A stretch of DNA of 49,585 nt from Clostridia bacterium (GCA_022792395.1 JAAWAX010000021.1:1-49585); one strand, 5' to 3'; numbered from the stretch's first letter, positions 1 through 9,302 are shown. The notes: generated by a model from the letters alone, not told the origin. Made by a program: numbers and translations.

Positions 1-597
1 AAAAATAAACCTAGTATTGTAAAAATTCCTAAAATGAATTATATTGCAGTTAGAGGAAAAGGAAATCCTCATAATGAAAATAGTGAATACAAAGATTCAA
101 TTGGACTTTTGTATGCGATTGCTTTTACGATAAAAATGAGTGATAAGGGAACATATAAAATAGATGGTTATTTTGAATATGTAGTTCCTCCATTAGAAGG
201 CTTTTGGTGGCAAGAAGGTAATGATAAAGATATAATAGACTATAAAAGTAAAGACAAATTTAATTTTATTTCAATTATTAGGCTACCAGACTTTGTAACA
301 AAAAAAGATTTTGATTGGGCAGTTCGTGAAGCAACTAATAAGAAAAAACAAGATTTTTCAAAAGTAGAATTTTTAACCTATGATGAAGGAATCTGTGTTC
401 AATGTATGCACATAGGCTCTTATGATAATGAGCCAAAAACGATTAGCTTAATGCACGAATATATAATAGAAAATGGATATGAACTAGATATTACTGCTAC
501 TCGTTTTCATCACGAAATTTATTTAAGTAATCCAAGAAGATGTGATGTAAATAAATTAAAAACAGTTATAAGACATCCAATAAGAAAAAGGAAATAG
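1..597 (+). CDS. GyrI-like small-molecule-binding domain protein, 5' end cut by the window
   Basis: The reading frame is open from base 1, so the gene starts upstream. The first internal methionine is at 34, but the residues before it (ending KIPK before MNYIAVRGKGNP) match the usual N-terminal part of clostridial GyrI-like proteins, so I treat the ATG at 34 as internal. The VPPLEGFWW segment around residues 50-60 is typical of this family, which adopts the SOUL/GyrI fold and binds or hydrolyses small molecules. The family often occurs as stand-alone domains. The next gene follows after 2 bases, which suggests co-transcription. The exact substrate is unknown. Probably about 20 residues are missing. 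Confidence 0.75.
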   Translation, partial: KNKPSIVKIPKMNYIAVRGKGNPHNENSEYKDSIGLLYAIAFTIKMSDKGTYKIDGYFEYVVPPLEGFWWQEGNDKDIIDYKSKDKFNFISIIRLPDFVTKKDFDWAVREATNKKKQDFSKVEFLTYDEGICVQCMHIGSYDNEPKTISLMHEYIIENGYELDITATRFHHEIYLSNPRRCDVNKLKTVIRHPIRKRK

Positions 598-599
598 TT

Positions 600-1484
600 A
601 TGGAATTTATAGAAGCAAAGACAATACTTCAAAGAGCAACACATGGAGAAGAATGGTTTGGAATTGATTATAATATGAATCTATATAAAGGTTGCTGTCA
701 TAAATGTATTTATTGCGATAGTAGAAGTGATTGTTATCAAGTAGAAGAATTTGATAGAGTAAGAAGCAAAAAAAGAGAAATAGAAATATTAAATCAAGAG
801 TTAAGGAATAAACGAAAAAAGGGAGTAATTGGAGTAGGTGCAATGTCAGATACTTATAATCCTTTTGAAAAACAATATGAAATAACAAGAAAAGCACTAG
901 AACTGATTTCATACTATAAATTTGGAGTATCAATAGAAACAAAAAGCAATTTAATTGTTAGAGATATAGATATATTTAAGGAAATAAACAAGAAAGCAGA
1001 TGTAATACTTAAATTTACAATTACATCAGCAGATGATGAATTATCAAGAAAAATAGAACCCAATGTATGTGTTTCTTCTGAAAGACTAAAAGCAATGAAA
1101 CAATTATCTAAACAAGGATTATTTGTTGGAACATTATTAACACCAATTATTCCATTTATAACAGATTCAGAAGATAATATTAAAAAAGTAATAAAATTGT
1201 CTTATGAAAATGGAGCAAAATTTGTATTTTCAATGGGGGGAATTACATTAAGAGGAAATCAAAGAGAATATTTTTATGAGCAGTTAGATAAAATATTTCC
1301 TAAACTAAAAGAGAAATATATAAAAACTTATGGAAATGATTATTTTTGTTATCCATTAAATAAAAATTTAGATAAAATATTTAAAGAAGAATGTGAAAGA
1401 TATGGGCTACTTTATAGAATGAGTGATATAGTAAAGGCATATAAAAAAGAAATTAAACAAGAAGAACAATTAGCCTTTATATAG
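600..1484 (+). CDS. Radical SAM protein of the spore-photoproduct-lyase-like (SPL) family
   Basis: The 294-residue protein carries a CxxxCxxC cluster motif (CCHKCIYC, around residues 32-39) that would bind the [4Fe-4S] cluster and SAM. The following GVGAMSDTYNPFEK segment is typical of the SPL/Rv2578c-like radical SAM group. These proteins are often annotated as DNA repair photolyases, but most are not proven spore photoproduct lyases. The ribosome binding site (AAGGAAA) lies in the end of the preceding gene, so the two are probably one transcript. There is no frameshift and no CGG codon. The reaction catalysed is not known. Confidence 0.8.
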   Translation: MEFIEAKTILQRATHGEEWFGIDYNMNLYKGCCHKCIYCDSRSDCYQVEEFDRVRSKKREIEILNQELRNKRKKGVIGVGAMSDTYNPFEKQYEITRKALELISYYKFGVSIETKSNLIVRDIDIFKEINKKADVILKFTITSADDELSRKIEPNVCVSSERLKAMKQLSKQGLFVGTLLTPIIPFITDSEDNIKKVIKLSYENGAKFVFSMGGITLRGNQREYFYEQLDKIFPKLKEKYIKTYGNDYFCYPLNKNLDKIFKEECERYGLLYRMSDIVKAYKKEIKQEEQLAFI

Positions 1485-1498
1485 AAAAAAGGAAGAAT

Positions 1499-1606
1499 AT
1501 GAATGAATATATAAATTTAACTTTAGAAAAGACTTTACTATTTATTATAGCCTTGAATGTCCTTATGTGGGGTACGAAGAAAATGCTAAATCGTTTAAAA
1601 AGTTAA
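1499..1606 (+). CDS. Possible 35-residue membrane peptide
   Basis: An ATG preceded by AAAGGAAG opens a 36-codon frame directly after the radical SAM gene. The peptide has a hydrophobic stretch (LLFIIALNVLMWG, residues 13-25) followed by basic residues, the look of a small single-pass membrane protein. I do not recognise it, and a frame this short could be chance. Confidence 0.3.
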   Translation: MNEYINLTLEKTLLFIIALNVLMWGTKKMLNRLKS

Positions 1607-1692
1607 TATAGTAACAATAGTTATGAGGAATAAAAATTTTTCGCAATAAAAAATAAAATATTGATGTTGTGTAACTACAAAAGTTGAACTTC

Positions 1693-1726
1693 TTTGTGAT
1701 AAAATAAAAATTTTGTCACAAAAGAG
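1693..1726 (+). terminator. Hairpin with T-run upstream of the transposase remnant
   Basis: Arms TTTGTGATAAAAT and ATTTTGTCACAAA (1693-1705 and 1710-1722) pair with one mismatch, and AGAGTTTTTT follows. It could end the radical SAM transcript, or be a leftover end of the insertion sequence. Confidence 0.4.
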
Positions 1727-1737
1727 TTTTTTAATGA

Positions 1738-2001
1738 ACAGAAATACCATATTACGATACCATAAATAATGTATTTGAAAAGCTTGAAATTGAAGAATTG
1801 AGGAAAATACAAAAATATATGGTAAATAGATTAATAAGAAGTAAAATTTTCAACAAATACAGATTTAGAGATAAATATTTTCAAATAGTAGTAGATGGAA
1901 TAGGAACAATGAAATTTAAAGAGAGACTTTGTAAACATTGTTTAAAAAAAGTATATAACAAGGGTGAAGAAATAAATAATATAGAAAAAGCAGAAGGATA
2001 A
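1738..2001 (+). pseudogene. Transposase remnant (DDE-type insertion sequence)
   Basis: The frame is open from 1738, after a TGA at 1735, to a stop at 2001. It contains IPYYDTINNVF, then VVDGIGTMKFKERLCKHCLKK. The second segment resembles the first catalytic block of transposases with a 'DGTG..F.ERHCEHCL' motif. Only about 87 residues remain of what is normally a protein of over 400, and the G in DGT is followed by I rather than T. It is a degraded fragment with no visible terminal repeats. Confidence 0.6.
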
Positions 2002-2067
2002 TGTAAGAAGGAACTTAAATAAAAATATAAAAATTTAATCTTTATACTTTACCTAACAAATTATAAT

Positions 2068-2096
2068 TTGACAAATATATCTAAAAGATGTATAAT
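2068..2096 (+). promoter_or_regulatory. Sigma-A promoter for typA
   Basis: TTGACA (2068-2073), a 17-base spacer and TATAAT (2091-2096) give a consensus promoter 69 bases before the typA start. Confidence 0.8.
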
Positions 2097-2164
2097 TTTA
2101 TATGTTTTTAAGAGAAAAGGAGCAAAAAGAACAATTCCCAATTATTAAAAAGAAGGAGTAAAAA

Positions 2165-3980
2165 ATGAACAATCAAAATATTAGAAATATTGCAATCATA
2201 GCACACGTAGACCATGGAAAGACGACTTTAGTAGATGCTTTGTTAAGACAAAGCCATATCTTTAGAGAAAATGAACAAGTACAAGAAAGAATAATGGATT
2301 CCAATGACCAAGAAAAAGAAAGAGGAATTACGATACTTTCTAAAAACACATCTGTTATGCATGGAGATGTAAAAATCAATATTGTAGATACACCAGGACA
2401 TGCTGATTTTGGTGGAGAAGTAGAAAGAGTTTTAAAGACAGTAGATGGTGTTTTACTATTAGTAGATGCCTTTGAAGGTGCTATGCCACAAACGAGAGAA
2501 GTTTTGAAGAAATCTTTAGCTTTAGGATTAAAACCGATTGTAGTTATTAATAAAATTGACAGACCAGGAGCAACACCTGAAAAAGTAGTAGACCAAGTAA
2601 TCGAATTATTCATTGAATTAGATGCTACTGATGAACAATTAGACTTTCCAGTTGTATATGCATCAGCTAAAAATGGAATTGCTAAAATGGATTTAAATGA
2701 TGAAACAGAAGACTTAAGTTGTCTATTTGAAACCATGATAAATACGATTCAAGCACCAGATTGTGATGAAGAAGGAACAGCACAAATGTTGGTATCTAAC
2801 ATTGACTATGATGATTATGTAGGAAGAATAGCTGTCCGGAAGAGTAGAAAGAGGAATTATAAAAGTAGGAATGCCAGTAGCAATCTGTGGAAAAGAAGAC
2901 AAAATTACACAAGGAAGAATTGCTAAAGTTTATACTCATGTTGGATTAAATAAAGTAGAAGTAGAAGAAGGAAAAGCTGGAGATATCATAGAATTAGCAG
3001 GACTTCCAGATATCAACATAGGAGATACGATTTGTGATTTTAATAACCCAGAAAAAATCCCATTTGTAGATATTGATGAACCAACGGTTTCTATGACATT
3101 TAGTGTAAACAATGGACCATTTGCAGGAAAAGAGGGACAATTTATCACATCAAGACATATTAGAGATAGATTATTCAAAGAACTAGAAAGAAATGTATCT
3201 TTACGTGTAAAAGAAACTGATTCACCAGACTCTTTTGAAGTATCTGGAAGAGGAGAATTACATTTATCTGTATTGATTGAGACAATGAGAAGAGAAGGAT
3301 TTGAACTTTTAGTATCCAGACCAAAAGTTATCATTAAAGAAATTGATGGAGTAAAATCAGAACCAATCGAGAGTTTAGTAGTCAATGTTCCAGATGATTG
3401 TGTAGGAAATGTAATTGAAAAATTAGGAAGAAGAAAAGCAGAAATGGTAAACATGGAACCAGCAGAAGCAGGACATACAAAAATTGAATTCAAAATACCA
3501 GCAAGAGGATTAATTGGATATCGAACAGAATTCTTAACAGACACCAAGGGAGAAGGTACTATGAACCACATCTTTGATTCTTATGAACCATATAAAGGAG
3601 ATATCCAAGCACGTGTAAGGGGAACTATAGTAGCATTTGAAAACGGAAAATCAGTAACCTATGGATTATACAATGCACAAGATAAAGGAGAATTATTTAT
3701 CGGACCAGGTGTAGAAGTATATGAAGGAATGATTGTTGGACTTAATTCAAGAGGGGAAGATTTGGCAATTAATGTATGTAAAGAAAAACATTTGACTAAT
3801 ACAAGAGCCTCTGGTTCAGATGAAGCACTTCGTTTAGTACCACCAATTCAAATGTCATTAGAAAAGGCAATTGAGTTTATTCAAGATGATGAATTGGTAG
3901 AGGTTACACCAGAATCTATTCGTTTAAGAAAGAAGATATTAGATAGCAAGGAAAGAGAAAGAGCAAATAGAAACAAATAA
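2165..3980 (+). CDS. typA: Ribosome-associated GTPase TypA/BipA, needs one +1 shift at CGG
   Basis: TypA is a translational GTPase of the EF-G superfamily involved in ribosome assembly and stress adaptation. The N-terminal GTPase domain is clear: [10 protein letters not shown] (P-loop), [11 protein letters not shown] (G3) and NKIDRPGA (G4). The reading frame breaks at an in-frame CGG at 2837-2839, in YVGRIAV|GRVERG. Skipping the C and reading GGA restores the frame, giving 224 + 380 = 604 residues, the normal family length, with the C-terminal ribosome-binding domains intact. Without the shift, translation would stop soon after residue 224. Start ATG 2165 has AGAAGGAG 6-9 bases upstream. The gene is not otherwise degraded, so I read it as functional. 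Confidence 0.92.
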
Positions 3981-3990
3981 AATAGAAAAT

Positions 3991-4019
3991 GAGGTGGCTT
4001 GAACAAATTTAGCCACCTC
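3991..4019 (+). terminator. Weak hairpin after typA
   Basis: GAGGTGGCT and AGCCACCTC pair around a 10-base loop 10 bases after the typA stop. No good T-run follows, so termination would be inefficient. Confidence 0.4.
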
Positions 4020-4104
4020 TAACTCGAATAAAATCAAGATTACTAGGAAAGAAAATGAAATAAAGACATATAGAACGAACTAATGAGTCAAGTTTGGAGG
4101 GAAA

Positions 4105-4692
4105 ATGAACCAACAAGAATTAGAAAAAATAAAGAAAAAAGCATTAGAAGAACATATACCAATTATTATGGATGATACTTTAGCCGTAATGGAAAAGTAT
4201 TTAAAAAAAATGAAACTAGAAAGAATACTAGAAATAGGAACAGCAGTAGGATATTCCGCAATGTGTTTTACAAATTTTCTATCTCCTAATGGTAAAATAG
4301 ATACCATAGAAAGAGAGGAAGAAAGAGTAAAAGAAGCAAGAGAAAATATTAGAAAAGTTGGAGTAGAGGATAAAATTAATATTTATGAGGGAGATGCTGT
4401 TGAAATCTTGCCAACTTTAAATGAAAAGTATGATGCTGTTTTTATAGATGCGGCAAAAGGAAAATATCCACTTTTTTTACAAGAATCTTTAAGAATGATT
4501 AAGCCACAAGGGATTATTTTTGCAGATAATATTTTATATAAGGGATATGTTTTAAGTGATTATAATAAACACAAACAACGTACAGCTGTTAGAAATTTGA
4601 GAGAATATATTAAAGAAGTTAGCGAAAATCCAAATCTTGAAACTGAAATTTTAGAGGTAGGAGATGGATTGGCTGTGAGTCGAATAAGATAA
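4105..4692 (+). CDS. trmR: Class I SAM O-methyltransferase, probably tRNA 5-hydroxyuridine methyltransferase TrmR
   Basis: The 195-residue protein has the SAM-binding motif EIGTAVGYSA (around residues 40-50) and YDAVFIDAAKGKY, typical of the O-methyltransferase family 3 fold. In Bacillus the family member YrrM (TrmR) methylates ho5U34 of tRNA to mo5U34 and is encoded beside the U32-type hydroxylase genes. The same partner (trhP) is found here at 5823, which supports the TrmR assignment. Start ATG 4105 has GGAGGG just upstream. A caffeoyl-CoA-type methyltransferase of other specificity is the alternative. Confidence 0.75.
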   Translation: MNQQELEKIKKKALEEHIPIIMDDTLAVMEKYLKKMKLERILEIGTAVGYSAMCFTNFLSPNGKIDTIEREEERVKEARENIRKVGVEDKINIYEGDAVEILPTLNEKYDAVFIDAAKGKYPLFLQESLRMIKPQGIIFADNILYKGYVLSDYNKHKQRTAVRNLREYIKEVSENPNLETEILEVGDGLAVSRIR

Positions 4693-4702
4693 TAAACAGA
4701 AA

Positions 4703-4731
4703 ACACACCCAGAAATAATTTCTGGGTGTGT
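4703..4731 (-). terminator. Strong hairpin between trmR and the rel gene
   Basis: ACACACCCAGAAAT pairs with its complement to 4731. On the minus strand it is followed by a T-rich run, so it fits best as the rel terminator, and it may also end trmR transcription. Confidence 0.65.
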
Positions 4732-4759
4732 AAAGGTTTTGAGGGGTATGAAAAAATTT

Positions 4760-5686
4760 TCAATTGCTTAAATAAACAAGCGTTGGACTTATTTTCCGGA
4801 CAATAAATTTTTTTGAAAAGTGAATACCATCGGTATCATCATCTTTTGAATCATAACTGGTAAATCCATCAATATGGATTTTTGAAAAATCATTAACACA
4901 AAAAATTCCTTTGGTATCTGGGCGCCGTTCAGAGCTGTATTTAGAAGCATAACCTCTTTCCGCATTATCATGCATATCATGGGTTCGAAATTGAAGTTCA
5001 AATTCAAATCCAGGAAGAATTGATGAAAAAGGTTCCAAAACTAAAACCCAATGCAATGATTGGTAGGTAGAATCTTTTGGCTCATTTACATAGTCTTTAT
5101 ATAACTCTGGATCAAAGCTTAAAGGAAGATTTAAAATAAATTCAATTTTTGCAATAGAAAGTTCATCAATGTCATTGCTAGAATGAACCCAAGATAGAAA
5201 TTCATTATATAATTTCCTATCCTTTTGGGTTAAAATATTAACAATACAAGAAGAAACTTGAAGAAGCATATCGTTATTTTCTTCAATATTTTCTGAAACA
5301 GAAATGATTGTACGAATCCCAAATCTATCGTGTATGATGGGTTTTACCCATAATTTTTCAAGTTCTGTTTCCAAAGCTTTTCGCCGACCAGTTATATCAG
5401 CATGTAAATGCATTTGTTGAGTAGAATTTAACCAAATAACAATATACATAATGACTGATACAATATCTGTAGCAAGATTTGTTATTTGAAAGGTTTGTCG
5501 GCGAATCATTTTAGAGGTATAAAGACCTCTTAAAAAGTTTTCAAAATCTTCCATATCTTCGCTAGGAATATCAGAAGTTTCATGCAATAATTTGTACAAA
5601 TTTTCAATGATTTCCAAAATATTGCTTGATTTTTCTACAGCAGTTACATAAGTCCGGTGTAATAACATTTTTGTCTTTTTTCTCAT
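4760..5686 (-). CDS. RelA/SpoT-domain (p)ppGpp synthetase-like protein, orphan insertion
   Basis: The 308-residue protein has the hallmarks of an alarmone synthetase domain: TGRRKALE (like the G-R-x-K motif of RelA), IHDRFGIR, PKDSTYQSLHWV and FELQFRT with AERGYASKY following. There is no HD hydrolase, TGS or ACT domain, so it is a small synthetase-only type; a toxic or anti-phage SAS-like role is possible but unproven. I chose ATG 5686 because AAAGGA lies 10 bases before it. It sits antisense between trmR and trhP, with its own promoter and terminator. It contains four in-frame CGG codons used as sense; one (5386-5384) encodes the conserved Arg of the GR-x-K motif, so CGG must mean Arg here. 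This differs from the core genes and points to transfer. Confidence 0.8.
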   Translation of the reverse strand: MRKKTKMLLHRTYVTAVEKSSNILEIIENLYKLLHETSDIPSEDMEDFENFLRGLYTSKMIRRQTFQITNLATDIVSVIMYIVIWLNSTQQMHLHADITGRRKALETELEKLWVKPIIHDRFGIRTIISVSENIEENNDMLLQVSSCIVNILTQKDRKLYNEFLSWVHSSNDIDELSIAKIEFILNLPLSFDPELYKDYVNEPKDSTYQSLHWVLVLEPFSSILPGFEFELQFRTHDMHDNAERGYASKYSSERRPDTKGIFCVNDFSKIHIDGFTSYDSKDDDTDGIHFSKKFIVRKISPTLVYLSN

Positions 5687-5722
5687 AATAAAAAATCCTT
5701 TCTTACATATTTTATTAAAATA

Positions 5723-5751
5723 ATTATACCACAAAAAATAAGAAAAGTACA
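5723..5751 (-). promoter_or_regulatory. Putative promoter of the rel gene
   Basis: On the minus strand TATAAT (5728-5723) lies 17 bases from a weak -35 (TGTACT, 5751-5746), about 37 bases before the chosen start. Confidence 0.5.
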
Positions 5752-5771
5752 GTTGTAAACATAAAGTGGAT

Positions 5772-5800
5772 TTGACAAGTGAGGAAACTAAATATATAAT
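5772..5800 (+). promoter_or_regulatory. Sigma-A promoter for trhP
   Basis: TTGACA (5772-5777), 17-base spacer, TATAAT (5795-5800). It overlaps the first codons of a longer possible frame from 5766, which argues for the internal ATG at 5823 as the true start of trhP. Confidence 0.75.
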
Positions 5801-5822
5801 AGTTCAAAAAGGAGAAATAGAA

Positions 5823-7052
5823 ATGAAACCAATCGAACTATTAGCACCAGCAGGGTCATACGAAAAAGCAAAAGTAGCCTATTTGTATGGAGCGGATGCT
5901 GTCTATTGTGGAACATCATCACTATCTTTAAGAGCAAGAGCAGACATGCAAGAAGATGATTTAGAAAAAACCATAAAATATGCACATGAAATAGGAAAAA
6001 AAGTATATGTAACACTAAATATATTTGCTTGGGATGAAAAATACGAAGAAATTATCAACATGGCAAAAAAATTAGAAAAATTAAAACCAGATGGAGTGAT
6101 TGTAGCAGATGTAGGTGTAATTGAAGTATTGAAAAAATATGCACCCTCTGTGCCAATTAATATAAGTACACAAGCCAATATCATCAGTCTTCAAGATTGC
6201 AATTTTTGGTATAAAAATGGAGCAAAAAGAGTTATTATGGCAAGAGAAATGAACAAAGAACAATTAAAATACATTATGGAAAATAAACCAAAAGATTTAG
6301 AAGTAGAAATATTTGTGCATGGAGCAATCTGTTTTGCTTTTTCAGGAAGATGTTTTTTAAGTGATTTCTTATCTTGTAGAAGTGCAAATTTAGGAGATTG
6401 TGTACAAAGTTGCCGATGGTCTTACAATTTATATGCAGAAGAAAAAAATAATCCTGGAGAGTTGATGCCAATTGAAACAGATGAGTATGGTACTAGTATT
6501 TTTTCTTCCAAGGATTTGTGTCTAATTAAAGAATTGCCAGAAATTATTGATATGGGAATTGATAGTTTGAAAATAGAAGGAAGATTAAAGACAGAATATT
6601 ATATAGCAAGTGTAATAAATGCCTATCGAAATGCTATTGATGATTATCAAAAAGACCCTGAAAATTATGATGATACCAAATATAGAGAAGAACTAGAAAA
6701 AGTAAAAACAAGAGGATTAACTACTTTTTATTTTAATGATAGAAACAACAAAGACATCCAAGAATATGGTGGAAGACAATATAATGAAAATTATGAATTT
6801 GGTGGAAAAGTAGTAGAATATGCAGAAGAGAAATCAGTAATAGAAATTAGAAACAAATTGCAAATAGGAGATACATTAGAAATTATTGTTCCTAATAAAA
6901 TAGAACCTTTTGTATTTCAAATAGAACAATTGTGGAATGATGAAACAGGAGAAGAAATTACAGAAGTAAGTCCAGGAGTAAAAGGACAAAAGGTAAAAAT
7001 GAAATTACCAATAAGGTGTGAAAAAGATTGGATTATAAGAAGAAGAAAATAA
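5823..7052 (+). CDS. trhP: U32-family peptidase-like tRNA uridine-34 hydroxylase (TrhP)
   Basis: The protein begins MKPIELLAPAGSYEKAK, the classic U32 N-terminus, and contains the U32 signature EIFVHGAICFAFSGRC with further cysteines (SCRSANLGDC, QSCRW) that may bind an iron-sulfur cluster. In Bacillus the U32 proteins YrrN/YrrO (TrhP) hydroxylate U34 of tRNA using prephenate, and TrmR then methylates the product; the trmR-like gene lies 1.1 kb upstream. Length is 409 residues. The ATG at 5823 is preceded by AAAGGAG and a promoter at 5772-5800 (a longer frame opens at 5766). A true peptidase role is a less likely alternative. Confidence 0.8.
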   Translation: MKPIELLAPAGSYEKAKVAYLYGADAVYCGTSSLSLRARADMQEDDLEKTIKYAHEIGKKVYVTLNIFAWDEKYEEIINMAKKLEKLKPDGVIVADVGVIEVLKKYAPSVPINISTQANIISLQDCNFWYKNGAKRVIMAREMNKEQLKYIMENKPKDLEVEIFVHGAICFAFSGRCFLSDFLSCRSANLGDCVQSCRWSYNLYAEEKNNPGELMPIETDEYGTSIFSSKDLCLIKELPEIIDMGIDSLKIEGRLKTEYYIASVINAYRNAIDDYQKDPENYDDTKYREELEKVKTRGLTTFYFNDRNNKDIQEYGGRQYNENYEFGGKVVEYAEEKSVIEIRNKLQIGDTLEIIVPNKIEPFVFQIEQLWNDETGEEITEVSPGVKGQKVKMKLPIRCEKDWIIRRRK

Positions 7053-7054
7053 AA

Positions 7055-7103
7055 TTCCCCCAATTTTCCCACTGGTTCCGGGTTTTAGTGGGGAAATTGG
7101 GGC
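7055..7103. repeat. Hairpin repeat, CCACTGGTTCCGGGTTT family, copy 1
   Basis: A long hairpin: CCCCAATTTTCCCAC on the left arm pairs with GTGGGGAAATTGGGG on the right, around the core ACTGGTTCCGGGTTTTA. It lies between the convergent trhP and DUF368 genes and may act as a bidirectional terminator. Further copies are at 18646, 22516, 34398 and 35452. Confidence 0.75.
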
Positions 7104-7105
7104 GA

Positions 7106-7905
7106 TTAATTTAGAACTTCAAGAATAGAAGCAATCATAAATCCGTAAAAGGCAAGACAAGCTACCAATAACAATGTCAAGAGGAGAAGAAAAATTGGGT
7201 AGCAAAACAAAAATAGAACCAATTGTAAAACCAATAATACAGTAAAAAGTAGGAGCATAGAAATGTTCTAATAAAAACTTTATTAATTTCATAAAACAAA
7301 AACCACCAACAATTACACCAATAGAAATTGGAATTAGAATAGGAAAATATAAGCTAGATACAGAAGAAAGATAGATAGAATATACTCCCATAAGCATTAG
7401 AATAATAGTGCTACTAACACCAGGAACAATAATACCGAATAGACATGAAAAAACCGCAAACTACTAAATAAAGAAAATTGACATTTTCAGGTGTCTGAAT
7501 CGGTAAAATATTTTCCAAAAAAATAGAAGAAATACCAATGAAAAGAGCAAGCAAAAAGAAAAGCCAATAAAATGGTTTTGCTTTTTGCTTTTTATGCACT
7601 TCTTTTAGTAAACTAGGAATACTTCCTAAAATAAGTCCAATAAAAACAGATTTTGTTTGAGTAGGAAATTGGTATAAACAATAATTTAAAAGGTTACCAA
7701 ATAAAACGATACCAATTCCACAACCTATTAAAATAGGAAAAAGAAATTTAAAGTTATTTTTAATATCACTAAAAAAATTCAAAATACTATCCAAAAGTTT
7801 TTCATAGATACCGAAAATCACGCAGAATACTCCACTACTAATTCCTGGAAGAATAGCACCACTTCCAATAGCAATTCCTTTTAGGCAATTGAATAAAAAA
7901 TTCAT
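7106..7905 (-). CDS. DUF368 polytopic membrane protein, needs two +1 shifts at CGG
   Basis: DUF368 proteins are multi-pass inner-membrane proteins related to polyprenyl-phosphate flippase candidates (PopT/UptA belongs to DUF368; PTS-like transport of undecaprenyl phosphate is known for that family). The N-terminus (FNCLKGIAIGSGAILPGISSG) is characteristic. Two in-frame CGG codons break the frame: minus-strand 7437-7435 in FFMSI|GIIVPG, and 7145-7143 in SLSCLL|GFMIAS. Skipping each C restores a continuous 265-residue protein ending at 7106 with the second PG-containing repeat intact. The start at 7905 has GAGGTG 7 bases upstream. Two identical shifts in one gene argue against random decay. Confidence 0.85.
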
Positions 7906-7982
7906 CTAACAACACCTCATCTCATTATTTTATTGTATGAGTAAAATGAAAATGGCATGATTAAAATATTATGTAAGAAATG

Positions 7983-8011
7983 TTGAAAAAATGGAACAGA
8001 TATGGTACAAT
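7983..8011 (+). promoter_or_regulatory. Promoter of the pilin-like gene
   Basis: TTGAAA (7983-7988), 17-base spacer, TACAAT (8006-8011), 55 bases before the start codon. Confidence 0.65.
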
Positions 8012-8066
8012 GTAAAAAGAAATGAATAAAAGAGAATAATGCTAAAGAAAAAGAGGAGATATTTTT

Positions 8067-9302
8067 ATGAGAACATTTAAAAATAATAGAACCAATAAGG
8101 GGATAACATTAATTGCACTTGTAATAACCATAATTGTTTTATTGATATTAGTAGGAATAAGCATTGCCATGTTGACAGGTGAAAATGGAATTTTAACAAA
8201 GGGAGAAACAGCTAAAAATAAAACAATAGAAGAAGAGGAAAAAGAACAAATTAAGTTAGCTTATGGAACAGTATTAGCCAATAAACAACAAAATGAAGAT
8301 AAAACAGTTTCAAGGGAAGAACTGGAAAAAGAATTAAAAAATCTAAATGTAAATGTAGTAGTAATAGAAGATGAAAATAGTTCGATTAAAGTAACATTTT
8401 TCAAAACCAATAATGCTTATATAATAGATAATGAGGGGAAAATTAATAAGTTAGATGATTCTGGAGAAATACCACCAGTAGATGAAATAATAACAGCAAA
8501 TGATATTGCAACAGATACAGATAAAAGTAAGTATTATGGAGCAATGGTAACAGGATATACACTAGATACAGTTGAGGGGAAAGATTATAATGAAGCAGTA
8601 GAAAATTGGAAAATATTTTATGCAGATAATACTAACATTTATTTAATAGCAGATGACTATATTCATGCTAACTATTGTCCACCATCTAAAAATCAAACAA
8701 TATATAAAAATTCTGATTATAAATTATCATTTAATAATGTAATATTAGATTACCCAGAGGGTTCTTCTCATATAACGAATATAAAATTACAAAATCTGAA
8801 TAGCAATTATTTTAATTATTTGACTACCAATAATATTAAAAGTACGAATGATAATATGAAAGCAGTAGCTTATATGTTAGATACAGAAATATGGAAAGTA
8901 TTTAAGGGAGAAAAAGCAGATTATGCAATTGGAGGACCAACGATAGAATTATTATTTAAATCCTATAATGAAAAATATGGAACGGATTATCAAATAAGTG
9001 TGACTAATATAAATGGATATGAAATAAGTAAAGATGGAGGAAATAATTGGGCAGATTATTATGAGGAAATGTTAAATGTAAAGGATGGATTATATATAAT
9101 AGAAAGTAGGGAAAAGGCAGATGCTATGAGAGTTTCTTCTCCTTCTGTAGGCTATAGTGAGTGGATAATGCGACTTTCTTATAGGGGCGCAGTAAGTTAC
9201 ACAGGTGTAATTGGAGAGAATGATGGTTTTCGACCAATTGTATGCTTATCCTCTGGAGTAAAATTACAGAAAGTAGGAGAAAACATATATACAATAAAAT
9301 AA
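8067..9302 (+). CDS. Secreted protein with type IV prepilin-like N-terminus
   Basis: Residues 12-31 form a class III signal (KG followed by ITLIALVITIIVLLILVG), so prepilin peptidase would cut after Gly12. The glutamate usually at +5 is replaced by alanine. A short helical linker follows (EEEEKEQIKLAYG), then a 300-residue exported domain whose C-terminus (GFRPIVCLSSGVKL) resembles the 'RPVVSL' end of many clostridial surface proteins. It is monocistronic with its own promoter and terminator. No pilus assembly genes are in the window, so it may be a minor pilin or surface display protein. Function unknown. Confidence 0.7.
   Translation: MRTFKNNRTNKGITLIALVITIIVLLILVGISIAMLTGENGILTKGETAKNKTIEEEEKEQIKLAYGTVLANKQQNEDKTVSREELEKELKNLNVNVVVIEDENSSIKVTFFKTNNAYIIDNEGKINKLDDSGEIPPVDEIITANDIATDTDKSKYYGAMVTGYTLDTVEGKDYNEAVENWKIFYADNTNIYLIADDYIHANYCPPSKNQTIYKNSDYKLSFNNVILDYPEGSSHITNIKLQNLNSNYFNYLTTNNIKSTNDNMKAVAYMLDTEIWKVFKGEKADYAIGGPTIELLFKSYNEKYGTDYQISVTNINGYEISKDGGNNWADYYEEMLNVKDGLYIIESREKADAMRVSSPSVGYSEWIMRLSYRGAVSYTGVIGENDGFRPIVCLSSGVKLQKVGENIYTIK

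Noticed and set aside
5766..5822. Longer N-terminus for trhP
   Set aside because: The stretch overlaps a consensus promoter, lacks a ribosome site, and homologues start at MKPIELLAPAG.
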